Shown here piece by piece: positions 22,612 through 33,967 of a stretch of DNA of 64,000 nucleotides (position 1 is the first letter of the stretch; each line of letters starts with the position of its first letter). Origin of the DNA: Henckelia pumila (taxonomy: Eukaryota > Streptophyta > Magnoliopsida > Lamiales > Gesneriaceae). The DNA lies in NCBI RefSeq assembly GCF_033568475.1, contig NC_133122.1, forward strand, positions 149,372,861 to 149,436,860, in the 5' to 3' direction. A program made the translations under genes and the position numbers. The notes below the pieces were generated by a model that saw nothing but the letters and a program-made list of their open reading frames with translations, had not been told where the DNA came from and searched no databases.

Positions 22612-25600
22612 GGAGAATTCTAGTTGGAGGCAACTCCACGTTTGCGTTGCTAGATTCAGGGGCTACGCATTCGTTTATCTCCCTGGAGTTTATCAGGCGG
22701 GTAGGCATCACACCTGAGAGTAGTGACAGTGGGTATGATGTTACTATGCCGTCAGGGCAGATTATTTCTACCTCGAAGGTTATTCGAGGACTGAAGTTGG
22801 AGCTGCAGGGACACTCCATTCGAGTAGATGTAGTAGTTTTGCCTTTGAGTGGATTCGATTTGATTTTGGGGATGGACTGGTTGACAGTCAATGGAGCTTC
22901 GATTGATTTTCGTCGGAGATCAGTGTCAGTGAGACCTACAGTAGGCGACCCGTTCACTTTTCATGCATCTCAGAGCAGTGATATGCTTCAGGTGATATCT
23001 CATATTCAGGCGAGGAAGTTGTTGAGACGGGGTTGCCAGGGGTTTCTAGCGAGTATCGTCACGACTTCAGAGCCATCTAGCAGATCATTATCAGAGATAG
23101 AGGTGGTTCGTGACTTTTCGGATGTCTTTCCGGAGGATGTTGCAGGAATTCCACCAGTGAGAGATGTGGAGTTTGGCATCGACTTAGTGCCAGACACCGT
23201 GCCTATCTCTAAAGCACCGTACAGACTTGCTCCTACCGAGATGAAAGAGTTGAAGGAGCAGATTCAGGAGTTGTTAGAGAAAGGCTTTGTTCGTCCTAGC
23301 TTTTCTCCGTGGGGAGCTCCGGTGTTGTTTGTGAAGAAGAAGGATGGCAGTATGAGACTGTGCATCGATTACCGAGAGCTCAACAGGGTCACAGTGAAGA
23401 ACAAGTATCCACTGCCGAGGATAGAGGATTTATTTGATCAGTTGCAGGGAGCTTCAGTGTTCTCCAAGATCGATCTGCGATCTGGTTATCATCAGTTGCG
23501 TGTCAGAGATGCAGATGTGTCCAAGACTGCTTTCAGGACACGATATGGGCATTACGAGTTCTTAGTGATGCCCTTTGGGATGACCAATGCTCCAGCAATT
23601 TTCATGGATCTCATGAACCGAGTCTTTCAGCCGTATCTAGATCAGTTCATCATAGTCTTTATTGATGATATTTTGATCTATTCTAGGAGCATCGAGGAGC
23701 ATAGACAGCATCTTCAGACAGCCTTGCAGACTTTGAGGGAGCATCGGTTGTATGCCAAGTTCAGCAAGTGCGAGTTTTGGCTTGAGCAGGTGGCATTTCT
23801 TGGCCACATTATTTCGAGAGATGGGATTGCAGTTGATCAGTCTAAGGTTGAGGCAGTGCAGAATTGGGGTATTCCGAAGAATGCTTCAGAGATTCGCAGT
23901 TTCTTGGGTTTGACATGATATTATAGGAAGTTCATTAAGGGTTTTTCCTCCATTGCAGTACCCTTGACTTCCTTGACCAAGAAGAATGCGAAGTTTATCT
24001 GGAGTTCAGACTGTCAGAGGAGCTTCGATCAGCTGAAGGAAGCACTCACTACTGCACCAGTGTTAGCGATGACAGTACCACACGAGGAGTTAGTGGTGTA
24101 CACCGATGCGTCTAAACTGGGTTTAGGCGCAGTTCTTATGCAGTGTGGTAAGGTTATTGCATATGCGTCGAGGCAGCTGAAGATTCATGAGCAGAACTAC
24201 CCGACGCATGACTTGGAGTTAGCCGCAGTGGTCTTCGCTTTGAAAATCTGGAGGCACTATCTGTATGGCGAGAAGTGCAAGATTTTCACAGACCACAAGA
24301 GTCTCAAGTACTTCTTCACACAGAAGGAGTTGAACATGAGACAGCGCAGATGGTTGGAGTTGGTGAAGGATTATGACTGTGACATTAGCTACCATCCGGG
24401 TAAAGCTAATGTAGTGGCCGATGCTTTGAGTCGGAAGTCGTCAGTGGTATCATGTTTGACCGTACAGTTACCACTACAGAGCGAGATCAGAGATTTGGCT
24501 TGGAGTGTTATCCGAGCGGTCGTGCACCGAGCTTGTCAGTGTTGACGGTGCAGCCAGTTCTGCGAGATCGGATTAGGAAGGGACAGTCCACTGATGAGGA
24601 GTTGCAGCGATGGAGACAGAGAGATGAGGCTAGAGGTAATCTCTTGTATACAGTGGAGGATGGTATCGTTCAGTACCGTGGGAGGATGTGGGTACCGAAC
24701 ATCGATCAGTTGAGAGCTGAGATTTTAGCAGAGGCTCACACATCTCCGTACTCCATTCACCCCGAAAGTACGAAGATGTACAAAGACTTGCAGCTATTGT
24801 ATTGGTGGCCCGGGATGAAGAGTGACATCGGGAGAGTGGTGTCAGAGTGCTTGACTTGTCAGCAAGTCAAGGCAGAGCATCAGCGTCCAGCAGGACTTCT
24901 TCGACCTCTTCCTATTCCGGAATGGAAATGGGAGAATATTACGATGGACTTTGTGGTTGGCTTACCGAGGAGTGCCAGAGGTTGCACAACGATTTGGGTG
25001 ATTGTGGATAGACTCACCAAGTCAGCTCATTTCTTGCCGGTGAGGACTACTTATACTTTGACACAGTATGTAGAGCTTTACATCAGAGAGATTGTTAGAC
25101 TGCATGACATACCAGTGTCTATTGTGTCAGACAGAGATCCGAGATTCACATCTGCGTTTTGGAAGAGTCTGCACACAGCTTTGGGGACGAGGCTTTTGTT
25201 CAGTACAGCATTTCATCCCCAGACAGATGGTCAGTCTGAGAGAGTGATCCAGGTTCTCGAGGATCTTCTGAGAGCTTGTGTCATTGATTTTCGGGGCTCT
25301 TGGGAGACTAGACTGCCATTAGTGGAGTTTACTTATAACAACAGTTTTCAGTCGTCTATAGGTATGGCTCCTTATGCAGCATTGTATGGGAGGAGATGTA
25401 GATCTCCTGTGCATTGGAATGAGGTTGGTGAGCGGATTTTACTGGGTCCTGAGATTGTGCAGCAGACAGCTGACATTGTGACTCAGATTCGAGATCGGAT
25501 GAGGACTGCTCAGAGTCGGCAGAAGAGTTATGCAGATGCCAGACGACAAGATTTGGAGTTCGCTGTAGGTGATCACGTATTCCTGAAGATGTCACCTATG

Positions 25601-25984
25601 AAGGGGGTAGTGCGTTTTGGCCGGAGAGGCAAGCTTAATCCGAGGTATATAGGGCCATTCGAGATCTTGGAGAGAGTTGGCACGTTGGCCTACCGTTTAG
25701 CTCTACCTCCAGGGCTAGCAGCAGTGCACAACGTTTTCCATGTATCCATGCTTCGGAGATATGTCTCCAACCCGTCGCATGTGTTGGATTTCGAGCCCTT
25801 GCAGTTGCCACCAGATCTAGTGTATGAGGAGAGGCCAGTGCGGATCTTGGCTAGGGAGGAGCGGAGGCTTAGGACGCGGGTCATACTGATGGTCAGAGTC
25901 CAGTGGCTGAATCACTCAGAGGAGGAAGCTACTTGGGAGACCGAGGCAGACATGAGGACTCGCTACCCGGAGTTGTTCGGGTAA
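22612..25984 (+). pseudogene. Pol of the Tekay-like element (PR-RT-RNH-INT-chromodomain), two breaks
   Basis: Domains in order: aspartic protease ([12 protein letters not shown], from about 22647); reverse transcriptase (23200-23760) with [23 protein letters not shown] and catalytic FIDD; RNase H (about 24080-24440) with YTDAS, the [11 protein letters not shown]lu, FTDHKSLK and VADALSR; integrase with zinc region (CLTCQ near 24855) and DDE blocks MDFVVGLP, SDRDPRF and TDGQSER; and a chromodomain-like tail (EERPVRIL to RYPELFG). Breaks are a TGA at 23916-23918 after the RT thumb and a single-base frameshift near 24490 between RNase H and integrase. All catalytic residues remain. The copy is recent but not autonomous as it stands. 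Confidence 0.92.
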
Positions 25985-26015
25985 GTACTTTAATTTCGAG
26001 GACGAAATTCAATTT

Positions 26016-26029
26016 AAGGGGGGGAGAAT
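26016..26029 (+). other. Polypurine tract of the Tekay-like element
   Basis: AAGGGGGGGAGAAT lies immediately before the 3' LTR (26030) and is the plus-strand primer site. Confidence 0.9.
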
Positions 26030-28701
26030 TGTAACACCCGGTATTTTTAAATACGTAAATCCGCATGCATAATTAGGATATTTAATTATTTAAATTTTAG
26101 ATTTATGGGTTAAATAATTATGTGAATTATTTGTGCATGATTTAATTTATTTTTAAGCATTTAACCCATAATTAGTAATTTTTTTATGATTTTTAGTATT
26201 TTAATTATTTGATCGCGTAGACGGGACCGTGGACGGACGAGATGACAACTTTCCACCCAAATTATTTCATGAGCCTTTTTAGAGCCCTAAAATATTATTT
26301 TGAGTTTTATTATCTCAAAATTTTTAGTATTTAATTTTATATAATTTTAGGAGTCCATTTTATTCAAAATTAGCCAAAATATTGACTTTTTAGTATTTTT
26401 AAAATTCCCTTAAATTGTAATTTCGAGATTTTAAAGTTAGTTATCAGATTTTAACTTTTAATTAGGAGTTTAAGTTGTATATTTTATATTTAAAACCTTT
26501 TATCTATATTTAATTAACCTATATTTTTAATTAACACAAAAATCAAACCCTAAGCTACCCAAAACCCTCTCAACCGATCACTCACCTCCATCAGCCGCCA
26601 CCCTCACTATTCTTCATCTTCTTCGACCGAGCAAGCTCCAAGAAGAACACCATAGCCACACTTTTGAAGGTCCAAAGCTTGTCGTCGTCGTCCCGTCGTC
26701 CCGGAATCGTCTCACGCTCGTTTTCTCTTCGTTTTTCGGTGAAAGGCATGATTCTTTCTCTTAATTTCGTGCCATATCAGTATATTACGTGTGTGTTGTG
26801 TGTGCATCGAAAATTATTAAGAATTTTTCAGAAATCTAATCGGGTGTTGGTTGGATGCGCATTGTTCTTTGGTTTCTTAATCATGCCCACGTTTTTGGTT
26901 AACCATGGATGGTATGTCTGCTGGTCAGGGCCCTAGGAGGTATAAGGTGAGTTTAGGCTCGATTGGCTTGGATGGTTCAAGCCAAAAGTGCCTAGAATTG
27001 GAGCTGGTTCGATCGGACTCCCTTGGTGCGCAGGTTAGGGTTTTAAGAAGGGGGGATTCGGCGTGGTGGTCCAGGCTGCATGGGAGCCGGGGCTGGGTCA
27101 GGTCAGGTCCGCCCAGACATGGGCTACGTCTGGGCGGCGGCGCTCCGGCCAGGGGCGGCCGGAGCAGGCCGGCAGCAGCCATGGAGTGGCTGCTGCTCAC
27201 GGCCGCAGCCGAGTAGGGGTTAGGGTGTCGGGTTCTAGGGTTTCCTGTAGGGTCCGGGTCGGGTCTGTGGTCCGGGTCGGGTCAGTAGGGTAGTGGGTCG
27301 GGTTAAGTTGGTCCGGGTTCGGGTTCGGTGGGCCGTGCTTGAGTCTTTTTATTTTTAAAATATTTTATGAATTAATGGGTTTTTGGGTCAATTAATTTGA
27401 AATAAAATTATTTGGACTCCCAAATAATTTTATTTGGACTTTTAAAATTTTAATTAAGTTAGTCTATTAATTTTATGGGCTTTTGAGCCCATAAAAGTTA
27501 TTGGGCCAGTCTTTGGGTTTTTGGGCCCATTGGGCCAGTTTAAGTTGTTATTGGGCCTAGAATGTTTTATGGGCTTTAAATTAATTTAATTGGGCTTAGA
27601 ACAATTTTATTGGGCTTAAGTATGTTAATGGGCCAGTCTCAGTGTTAATGGGCCAGATTTAAGTAAATGGGCTTGAGTGTTAGGGCCAGCAGTCCAGTAC
27701 AATCTATGAGAAAATTGCATGTGTCATGATTATATATTTAATTATTTTTATGCATTGAAGTTATTTTAATATTTATATGTTAGTAAGAAATTTGAATTAA
27801 ATATATATGAAGGACACACATTTTAATTAAGTACACGCATTCATGAAATAATTTTATGCATAATTAAATGTTTAAGGTTGAGCAATAATAAAATATTTTA
27901 TGTTGGAAGTTTAAGTAGTGTGACAATTTAAGGGGGATTCGTCCCCATATGTGACCTATTGAAGGGCAGTTTACTGCCAATTTAAGAGGTGATTCGTCAC
28001 CGCCACGTACGTTGGTTTCCACGCTGATCAGTATTTAATGTATGATTTAAGGTTACACTACGGATACAACCATGCGATGTTAGAAAATTAATTGCTCAAT
28101 AATGTTATGTATTATGTTATTTAAGTTTATTTAAGTTAAGTTATGTTATGTAATTTTTAAGCATGCTCATTCAGGTATATGTATGTATTAGTATTTAATT
28201 GTTTTAAATTATTTTAAACCCTTGTTATGTTAGCATGTTGGGCCTCTAGGCTCACTACACTGGTATGGTGCAGGTGAGTTCGTTGAGGATGAGGTTGTAC
28301 CCACCGGAGGCGAGGATGTATGAGCGGGCATGCAGTGACCCCGTGACCGTGATAGATGTCTGAGTCACATGCATGTTTTATTTATGTCAGCATGTCACAT
28401 TTTATATATTTTTTTTTCTCAGTGGTTGTGAGTTTTGAATATTTTATTGAATATTGTCAGTGCATGCAAATTTTAATCATTTTATTTATGCAGTGTTTTT
28501 AATTAAATGTTTGACTCAGATATTTATTTTATTTTAAAGAATGCATTTTTATTTAAGTATTTAATTATTTATTTATTTATTTTTAAATCTTTTTATTCTG
28601 TGCATATATGTATGGGCATATATGTACATATTTTATTTAGTAAGTATAAAAAAAAAAATTCCGCATATTTATTTATTAATTATAGAGTTAGTATCGTTTC
28701 A
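26030..28701 (+). mobile_element. 3' LTR of the Tekay-like Ty3/gypsy element
   Basis: This direct repeat of 18540-21194 is about 1% diverged by eye. It is a little longer because of a small expansion of GGTCCGGGTC units near 27255-27280. It ends TCGTTTCA at 28701, followed by ATTAC (28702-28706), the target duplication shared with the far side of the Cassandra element. Confidence 0.92.
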
Positions 28702-28706
28702 ATTAC

Positions 28707-29330
28707 CAACTAATTTTGTGTAATAGTATGTTTTCGTTTATAGCAAAGAATAGGAATTTTTATTTAGAATAAAGTTTTTCGCCAATAGATAAAATCCTTT
28801 CCATCAATAAGTTTATCAAGATTGTTTCAGAGAAAAATATTAAATAGACATGTAAATTGTTTTTATATGCCACAAGTTTGGTTTAATTTGTTGTTTGTTT
28901 GTTTTTTTTATTGAAAAAGTGAATAAAATTAATTTTTGGTTGATAATTATATATACGGTATATATGAGAAATATATTTTAAGGCATTCTCAATATTCAAA
29001 TCAAATCAAAATCAAAATCAAAATTATAAAAAACTACAAAAACTGTGTACGCAGCCGCCGGAGGAATCTCTGATTTGTATCTCCTGTAAACCCTAACCCT
29101 TCACCTCTTTACACAGGTGAGTTCTTAACCTTTTTCGGTGGTAATAATTCTTTTGAATTTGGTGTAAATACGAAAGAAATTCGTTGTTTTGTTCTATACC
29201 GATAATCTTCGCTGTTTCACGGTAAAGGATTTATGCTTAAGATTTTGCTAGCCTTTTACGTGGTTCTGCGTTTCTGAAGCGTGTATATTGATTTTGAAGT
29301 TTACCGTGAATTTCTTTTGCTAGCATAAAG
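28707..29330 (+). promoter_or_regulatory. UTP11 upstream region, telobox and 5'-UTR intron
   Basis: AT-rich DNA precedes a short leader with the telobox AAACCCTAA at 29088-29096, a motif common in promoters of plant ribosome-biogenesis genes, which fits the product. A leader exon probably ends at ACAG (29116) before GTGAGT, and the 5'-UTR intron runs to just before the ATG at 29331. A (TCAAAA)n-like run lies near 28998-29025. Confidence 0.55.
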
Positions 29331-32300
29331 ATGTCGTCTTTAAGGAATGCTATTCCAAGAAAAGCTCACAAGGAGCGTGCTCAGCCGTAAGTGATTATTT
29401 TCTGGGGCCATTCATTTCTTTATTGCTCGTTTTGAAATATTAGATGCATATTTTTGCCTTCACTTAACTGCGGCCTTGTAAACGGCGGTGGCGGGCGGTC
29501 ACTACCTCAGCCTCTAGGCGGTTGAATTTTTGTCACTATTTTATACACATGATTATATATAATTATGCAATATATGCAAAAATTTTATGTAGGTTTTTGG
29601 CTATTATTTTTTGAATAGAAAGTGTGTGATGTATTAATAATCAGGGTTTTTTAAATTTTGTTGAATTTTGATCGCCTCACCTGCCCGTCTCGTCTGCCTT
29701 GCTGACCTCGACCACCATTTAGAACACTGGTTAATTAATTATTTGTTGTGTATACAAGGTCTATGAGAAGGAAATTTGGGCTGCTTGAAAAACATAAAGA
29801 TTATGTCATTCGTGCAAAAGCCTTTCACCAAAAGGAGCAGACTTTACAGGTAATTTTCACAACCCTGCATTTTGTTGGTTTTGGTAGCATTTTATGAATG
29901 CAATTTTGTGAGTTTTCATCGCTGTGGTAAGTCACATTCGCGTGTTTACAACAGAAACTTAAGGAAAAAGCAGCATTCAGAAACCCAGATGAATTTTACT
30001 TCAAGATGATTAAAACAAAAACTGTTGGCGGAGTCCATAAACCTGAGTAAGCTGGAAAAAATTATTTTATTATAAGGTTATCTGTTTTCTTTTGAGGATA
30101 TTCCTTTGAGTGTAATTTGAATATGAGCGGTTGAATGTGGCCTTTTTTAAAGGAGCCAGGCTAATAAGTACACTAACGAAGAGCTGATGTTGATGAAGAC
30201 TCAAGACATTGGATATATTTTGCAGAAGCTTCAAACTGAAAAAAAGGTTTTATTTTAGATTTTCTGGTTTTTTGGACATCGAATTCTCGAGATAGCTGTC
30301 GTGCAGGTTATTTATTCTGTAATTTAACTTTCTTGGATGCAGAAAATTGAAAGACTGAATGGTATGCTTCATTCTCTTGACAATCAGTCATCATCCAAAC
30401 ATGTTTATTATGCCGACGACAGGTGAGTGATCGAGTCCTTCTTCTGCTGATTCTTGATAGTTTTGATACCCATTCTCTGAAAAATTCTGTTTGAATTACT
30501 TGAATTCCATGCTTACGCTTGTGTGTATGCAAATAAATTTTTTCGTCCAAGTCAGTGATTTGGTTGGTAATGTGTACAGATCTCACACAGTATTAATGCA
30601 TAAGATGGTACAGGGTAGTTATTGCTCAGTAATATAGCGATTTTGAGCTTAGTAAATATTCTTGTGTTTCATGCAACATGTCGACTTGACTGGCTGTTGA
30701 TTTTATTATTGCTCAGTAATATAGCGATTTTGAGCTTAGTAGATATTCTTGTGTTTCATGCAGCATGTCAAATTGACTGGATGTTGATTTTATTTCTAGG
30801 GAGGAGGCAAGAGAAGTACGCAAAAAAGTTTCAGAACAAGGGAAAGCATCTGCTCTTAAAGACTTGCCTAAAGTTATTGTAAGGTACTGAACTAATCACA
30901 GTATTTTTTTAGTCATTTGCCTCCTACAATATCGGATGGCCAGGTTGATAACCTGTTTCTACATGCCTCCCCACAATTAAGATTCCTACCGAATGAGATC
31001 ATTACCATTTGCAAAATTGAAGTGGACTCGAAATTTTGCTTGACAATCAGAAATAATTTGCTTTAGTCATTTGAATTCGGAAGCCTGCTTGTCCTCCTAG
31101 CTCTTTCACGTGTCTCTCCACCACCTATATGTTACCCCCTTGAAGTTATCAATACCTCGTTTCTTGATTGAATATCGCGATATTTGGTACCTTATCATAA
31201 TATCTTCTTTTTTCTTTTTTCTTATTGAATTTAGTTTTCGTTTTCTACTTCTCTAGTATTCCCTGTATTGTTCGAGTTCTCTTATAAAAAATGTTTATGC
31301 ATTTGTTGGACACACATATTTACCAATTGGGCGCATGCTATGTGTATTGATTCTAATTCCATTTATGTTTGCATGATACTTATTTTTGGCTGTGTGTCCG
31401 TTTTCTTCTTGTCTGGACTTTCTTCTGCCTTATCCTTACCAGAGATCAATTCTGTCGGTCGTCGGGAGTGCTGTATCTTTATATAAATTTTATGGGAATT
31501 AGGGGATGATACTTCTCTCCATCTTTGCCACTCGACGAACTTTAGTTCAAGAAATCGAATTGATGCATAAGTGCTAGAGCATTTAACTCAAACCGACCTT
31601 TCTTGTATGATGAACTACTATCTATTAGATTCCCTAAAGCCTGAAGGGTCTTGCTTGTTGGTAATCGTTGCTGCATTTTTCCTTTAAAATTTAATCTTTT
31701 TTCTATGCTTTTTCTTGCTGCTTCGATATTTTTTGGTTATACGGTCTCACAAGAGTTTTTGGTAGTATTTGCAAATAATCATTATTTTTAGAGTTTGCAA
31801 ACAATACTTTTGTGTATCTCGCTGCTTTGATTTTGGATATATTTAGGGCATGATTGGTACTCTTGAATGAAATAGAGTTGGAATGGAATCAACTTTGGAT
31901 GGAATAAGAATAAGAATGAAATGATAAGTTTATTCCATTCAAATGATTGGTACCAGAAAAATAAAATCGGAATGGAACCGGATTATTTTTAATTATCAAA
32001 TAACGTTTTCATTAAAATCCAAAATAGTAGCTATTCAAAAATATTTATTGTAGGTTAAAAAAATATTTATTATAATTATTATTTAAAAAATAAAAAATAT
32101 AACTATTTATAGACTATTAATTATAATAAAACTAATATAATTATTAATCTGAATTTAGTATATTATCAAATTAATTTATTACCATTTATAAATATAGAAT
32201 TATTAATGAATAATGATAATAATATTAATAAATAAACAAATAAAAAGTTCACTTAATAATAATGTATATTATAAAATATATTATTATTATTATTTTATTT

Positions 32301-33192
32301 ATTAAAAAATAATTATTTTTTAATAAAATATAATGATAGTAATATATTTTATAATATACATTATTATTAAGTGAACTTTTTATTTGTTTATTTATTAATA
32401 TTATTATCATTATTCATTAATAATTCTATATTTATAAATGGTAATAAATTAATTTGATAATAATATTATTATTATGGTTATTATTTTAGGTACTTTATTA
32501 AACTAAATAAGGGAAGAATTTTACAAATGGAGAAAAAATAGGAATGGGAATGACCATTCTTATCCAAAATGGATGTAATGGATGAATATGAGAATAGCCA
32601 TTCAATGAGAATGAACTTTCCCATTCCAAATCCAAACCAACATGATTGTATCATGCTCTTAGTTTTATTCAAAATTTCATTTCTGTTTCTTGTAGAACAG
32701 AACTTTATCCATATAAAATGGTTGATTATCTGTCCACCATGCACAAATCCTTCTCAGTTTTGCTCTGGTTGATTTCCACACATTTCTTTTCAGTCTTGCC
32801 TTAGCTTTAGGCCTTTATGTTTTTTTTTCGCCTCTTCTACAACGATGAAGGTAGACTAGAATTTGTATTTAAGTAGTAGTCGAGATTCATCATGTATGGG
32901 GACATGGTCAACATGCAGGAAGACAGAGTCCTCATATCGTGAGCTAGAGGCTAGAAAAAGACGATTACAAGATCTAGAGAAAATATACATGGATATGTCT
33001 ATGCAGAAAGAGCTACAGGTATCAGTATTTCAAAGAAATGCACACCATTTTTTCCTTGTTTCGATGTACGGTAATCATTTGAATGCTTCATCGGTGCAGA
33101 AAAATGGTAGGAAACGCAAACTGCGTGAAGATGAAGTGGTTAATCCCACTTCAAGACCTGTGTATAAATGGCGACAAGAAAGGAAACGTTGA
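29331..33192 (+). CDS. UTP11: UTP11-like U3 snoRNA-associated protein
   Basis: Utp11 is a component of the nucleolar SSU processome, needed with U3 snoRNA for 18S rRNA maturation. Exons are 29331-29386, 29759-29849, 29955-30046, 30153-30246, 30343-30422, 30800-30883, 32919-33018 and 33100-33192. They total 690 nt and encode 229 aa, the usual plant length. Family blocks are MSSLRNAIPRKAHKERAQP, FGLLEKHKDYVIRA, KAAFRNPDEFYFKM, LMLMKTQDIGYI, DMSMQKELQ and VYKWRQERKR. The protein is highly basic and helical, with Lys/Arg-rich ends suited to rRNA or nucleolar binding. All splice phases join without breaks. The sixth intron is long (2035 bp) because it hosts a Harbinger-type element. Confidence 0.93.
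30619..30793. repeat. Tandem duplication of about 87 bp in UTP11 intron 5
   Basis: Two adjacent copies (30619-30705 and 30706-30793) share TTATTGCTCAGTAATATAGC through GTTGATTTTA with a few substitutions. The second copy ends just before the CTAG acceptor of exon 6. Confidence 0.85.
31846..32658. mobile_element. PIF/Harbinger-type MITE in UTP11 intron 6
   Basis: The termini GGGCATG and CATGCTC are inverted, and each is flanked by TTA (31843-31845 and 32659-32661), the target duplication of PIF/Harbinger. Subterminal regions repeat a GAATGG/CCATTC motif on both sides. The centre is a near-perfect inverted repeat (32155-32468). There is no transposase frame. Confidence 0.7.
32155..32468. repeat. 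Near-perfect inverted repeat with arms of about 150 bp
   Basis: The left arm (from TATTATCAAATTAATTTATT at 32161) is matched in reverse complement by the right arm ending near 32468, with only a few mismatches and a very short loop around 32310. In the pre-mRNA this would form a long double-stranded hairpin. Confidence 0.85.
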
Positions 33193-33755
33193 GTAGAAAA
33201 TACTCGTGTATCACAGATTTCTTGAATGAGAGCATGAGGTGGGGACATGCAACAATATCTTCAAGTCGGAAGAACAGTTTTCGTAAATGCGTTGAAAATG
33301 CGTGATTTTTAATTCGGAAGAACCATAGATGGTGAACATAATTTTGCTGTGACTGATGTTGGAAACAGAAGCATATGATTGTCTCAAGTCCAGCTCTTGT
33401 ACGGATCTCTACTTGTTTATATACCAAATTTATGGTTCTTCCTATGAAGGTTTTTCTTGCAATGTTTCTAAATTCATAGAAATAAAATCATGAATCACCA
33501 GTTTAGGTAAAATAAGTGATTATCTCCATAATCACTTATTTTTAGAGGTTGCAAACACTACCTTAATGATATTTCTTGCTTCAAGTTCCCCACAATACAC
33601 TCTGCCATAAAGAAGAGGAACTACAATATAGTGTTTTAGTCATATTTTCAAAATTATATACTATAGATTATTTTATGTCGAAAACTTTTGCCATAAAAAA
33701 TTGAAATCTTTAACATTTAAACATATGTTTTCTTTCGATAAATATGTAATGAATA

Positions 33756-33816
<61 letters not shown>

Positions 33817-33967
33817 TGGCTTTAAAACCGAAGAAATCGTTACATTGTTAAATAAAAACAATATTACATAAATAATAATTTTCTTTTTGGGGAAAAAAAG
33901 GTGGAATATGAGGTGACATTTCCAACGATGGAGTCAGAGTTCCTAAAATCGCAGGCAGGCGAGTATA
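33193..33967. other. UTP11 3' flank with an (ATT)n microsatellite
   Basis: The 3' UTR probably ends near 33480-33490 (AATAAAATC at 33481). The perfect trinucleotide run at 33759-33817 is about 19 ATT units. No gene is seen before the maturase-like ATG at 33968. Confidence 0.6.

Noticed and set aside
32155..32468. MicroRNA precursor
   Set aside because: The arms are far longer and more perfect than a plant pre-miRNA and belong to a MITE. siRNA production is possible, but no miRNA family sequence is seen.
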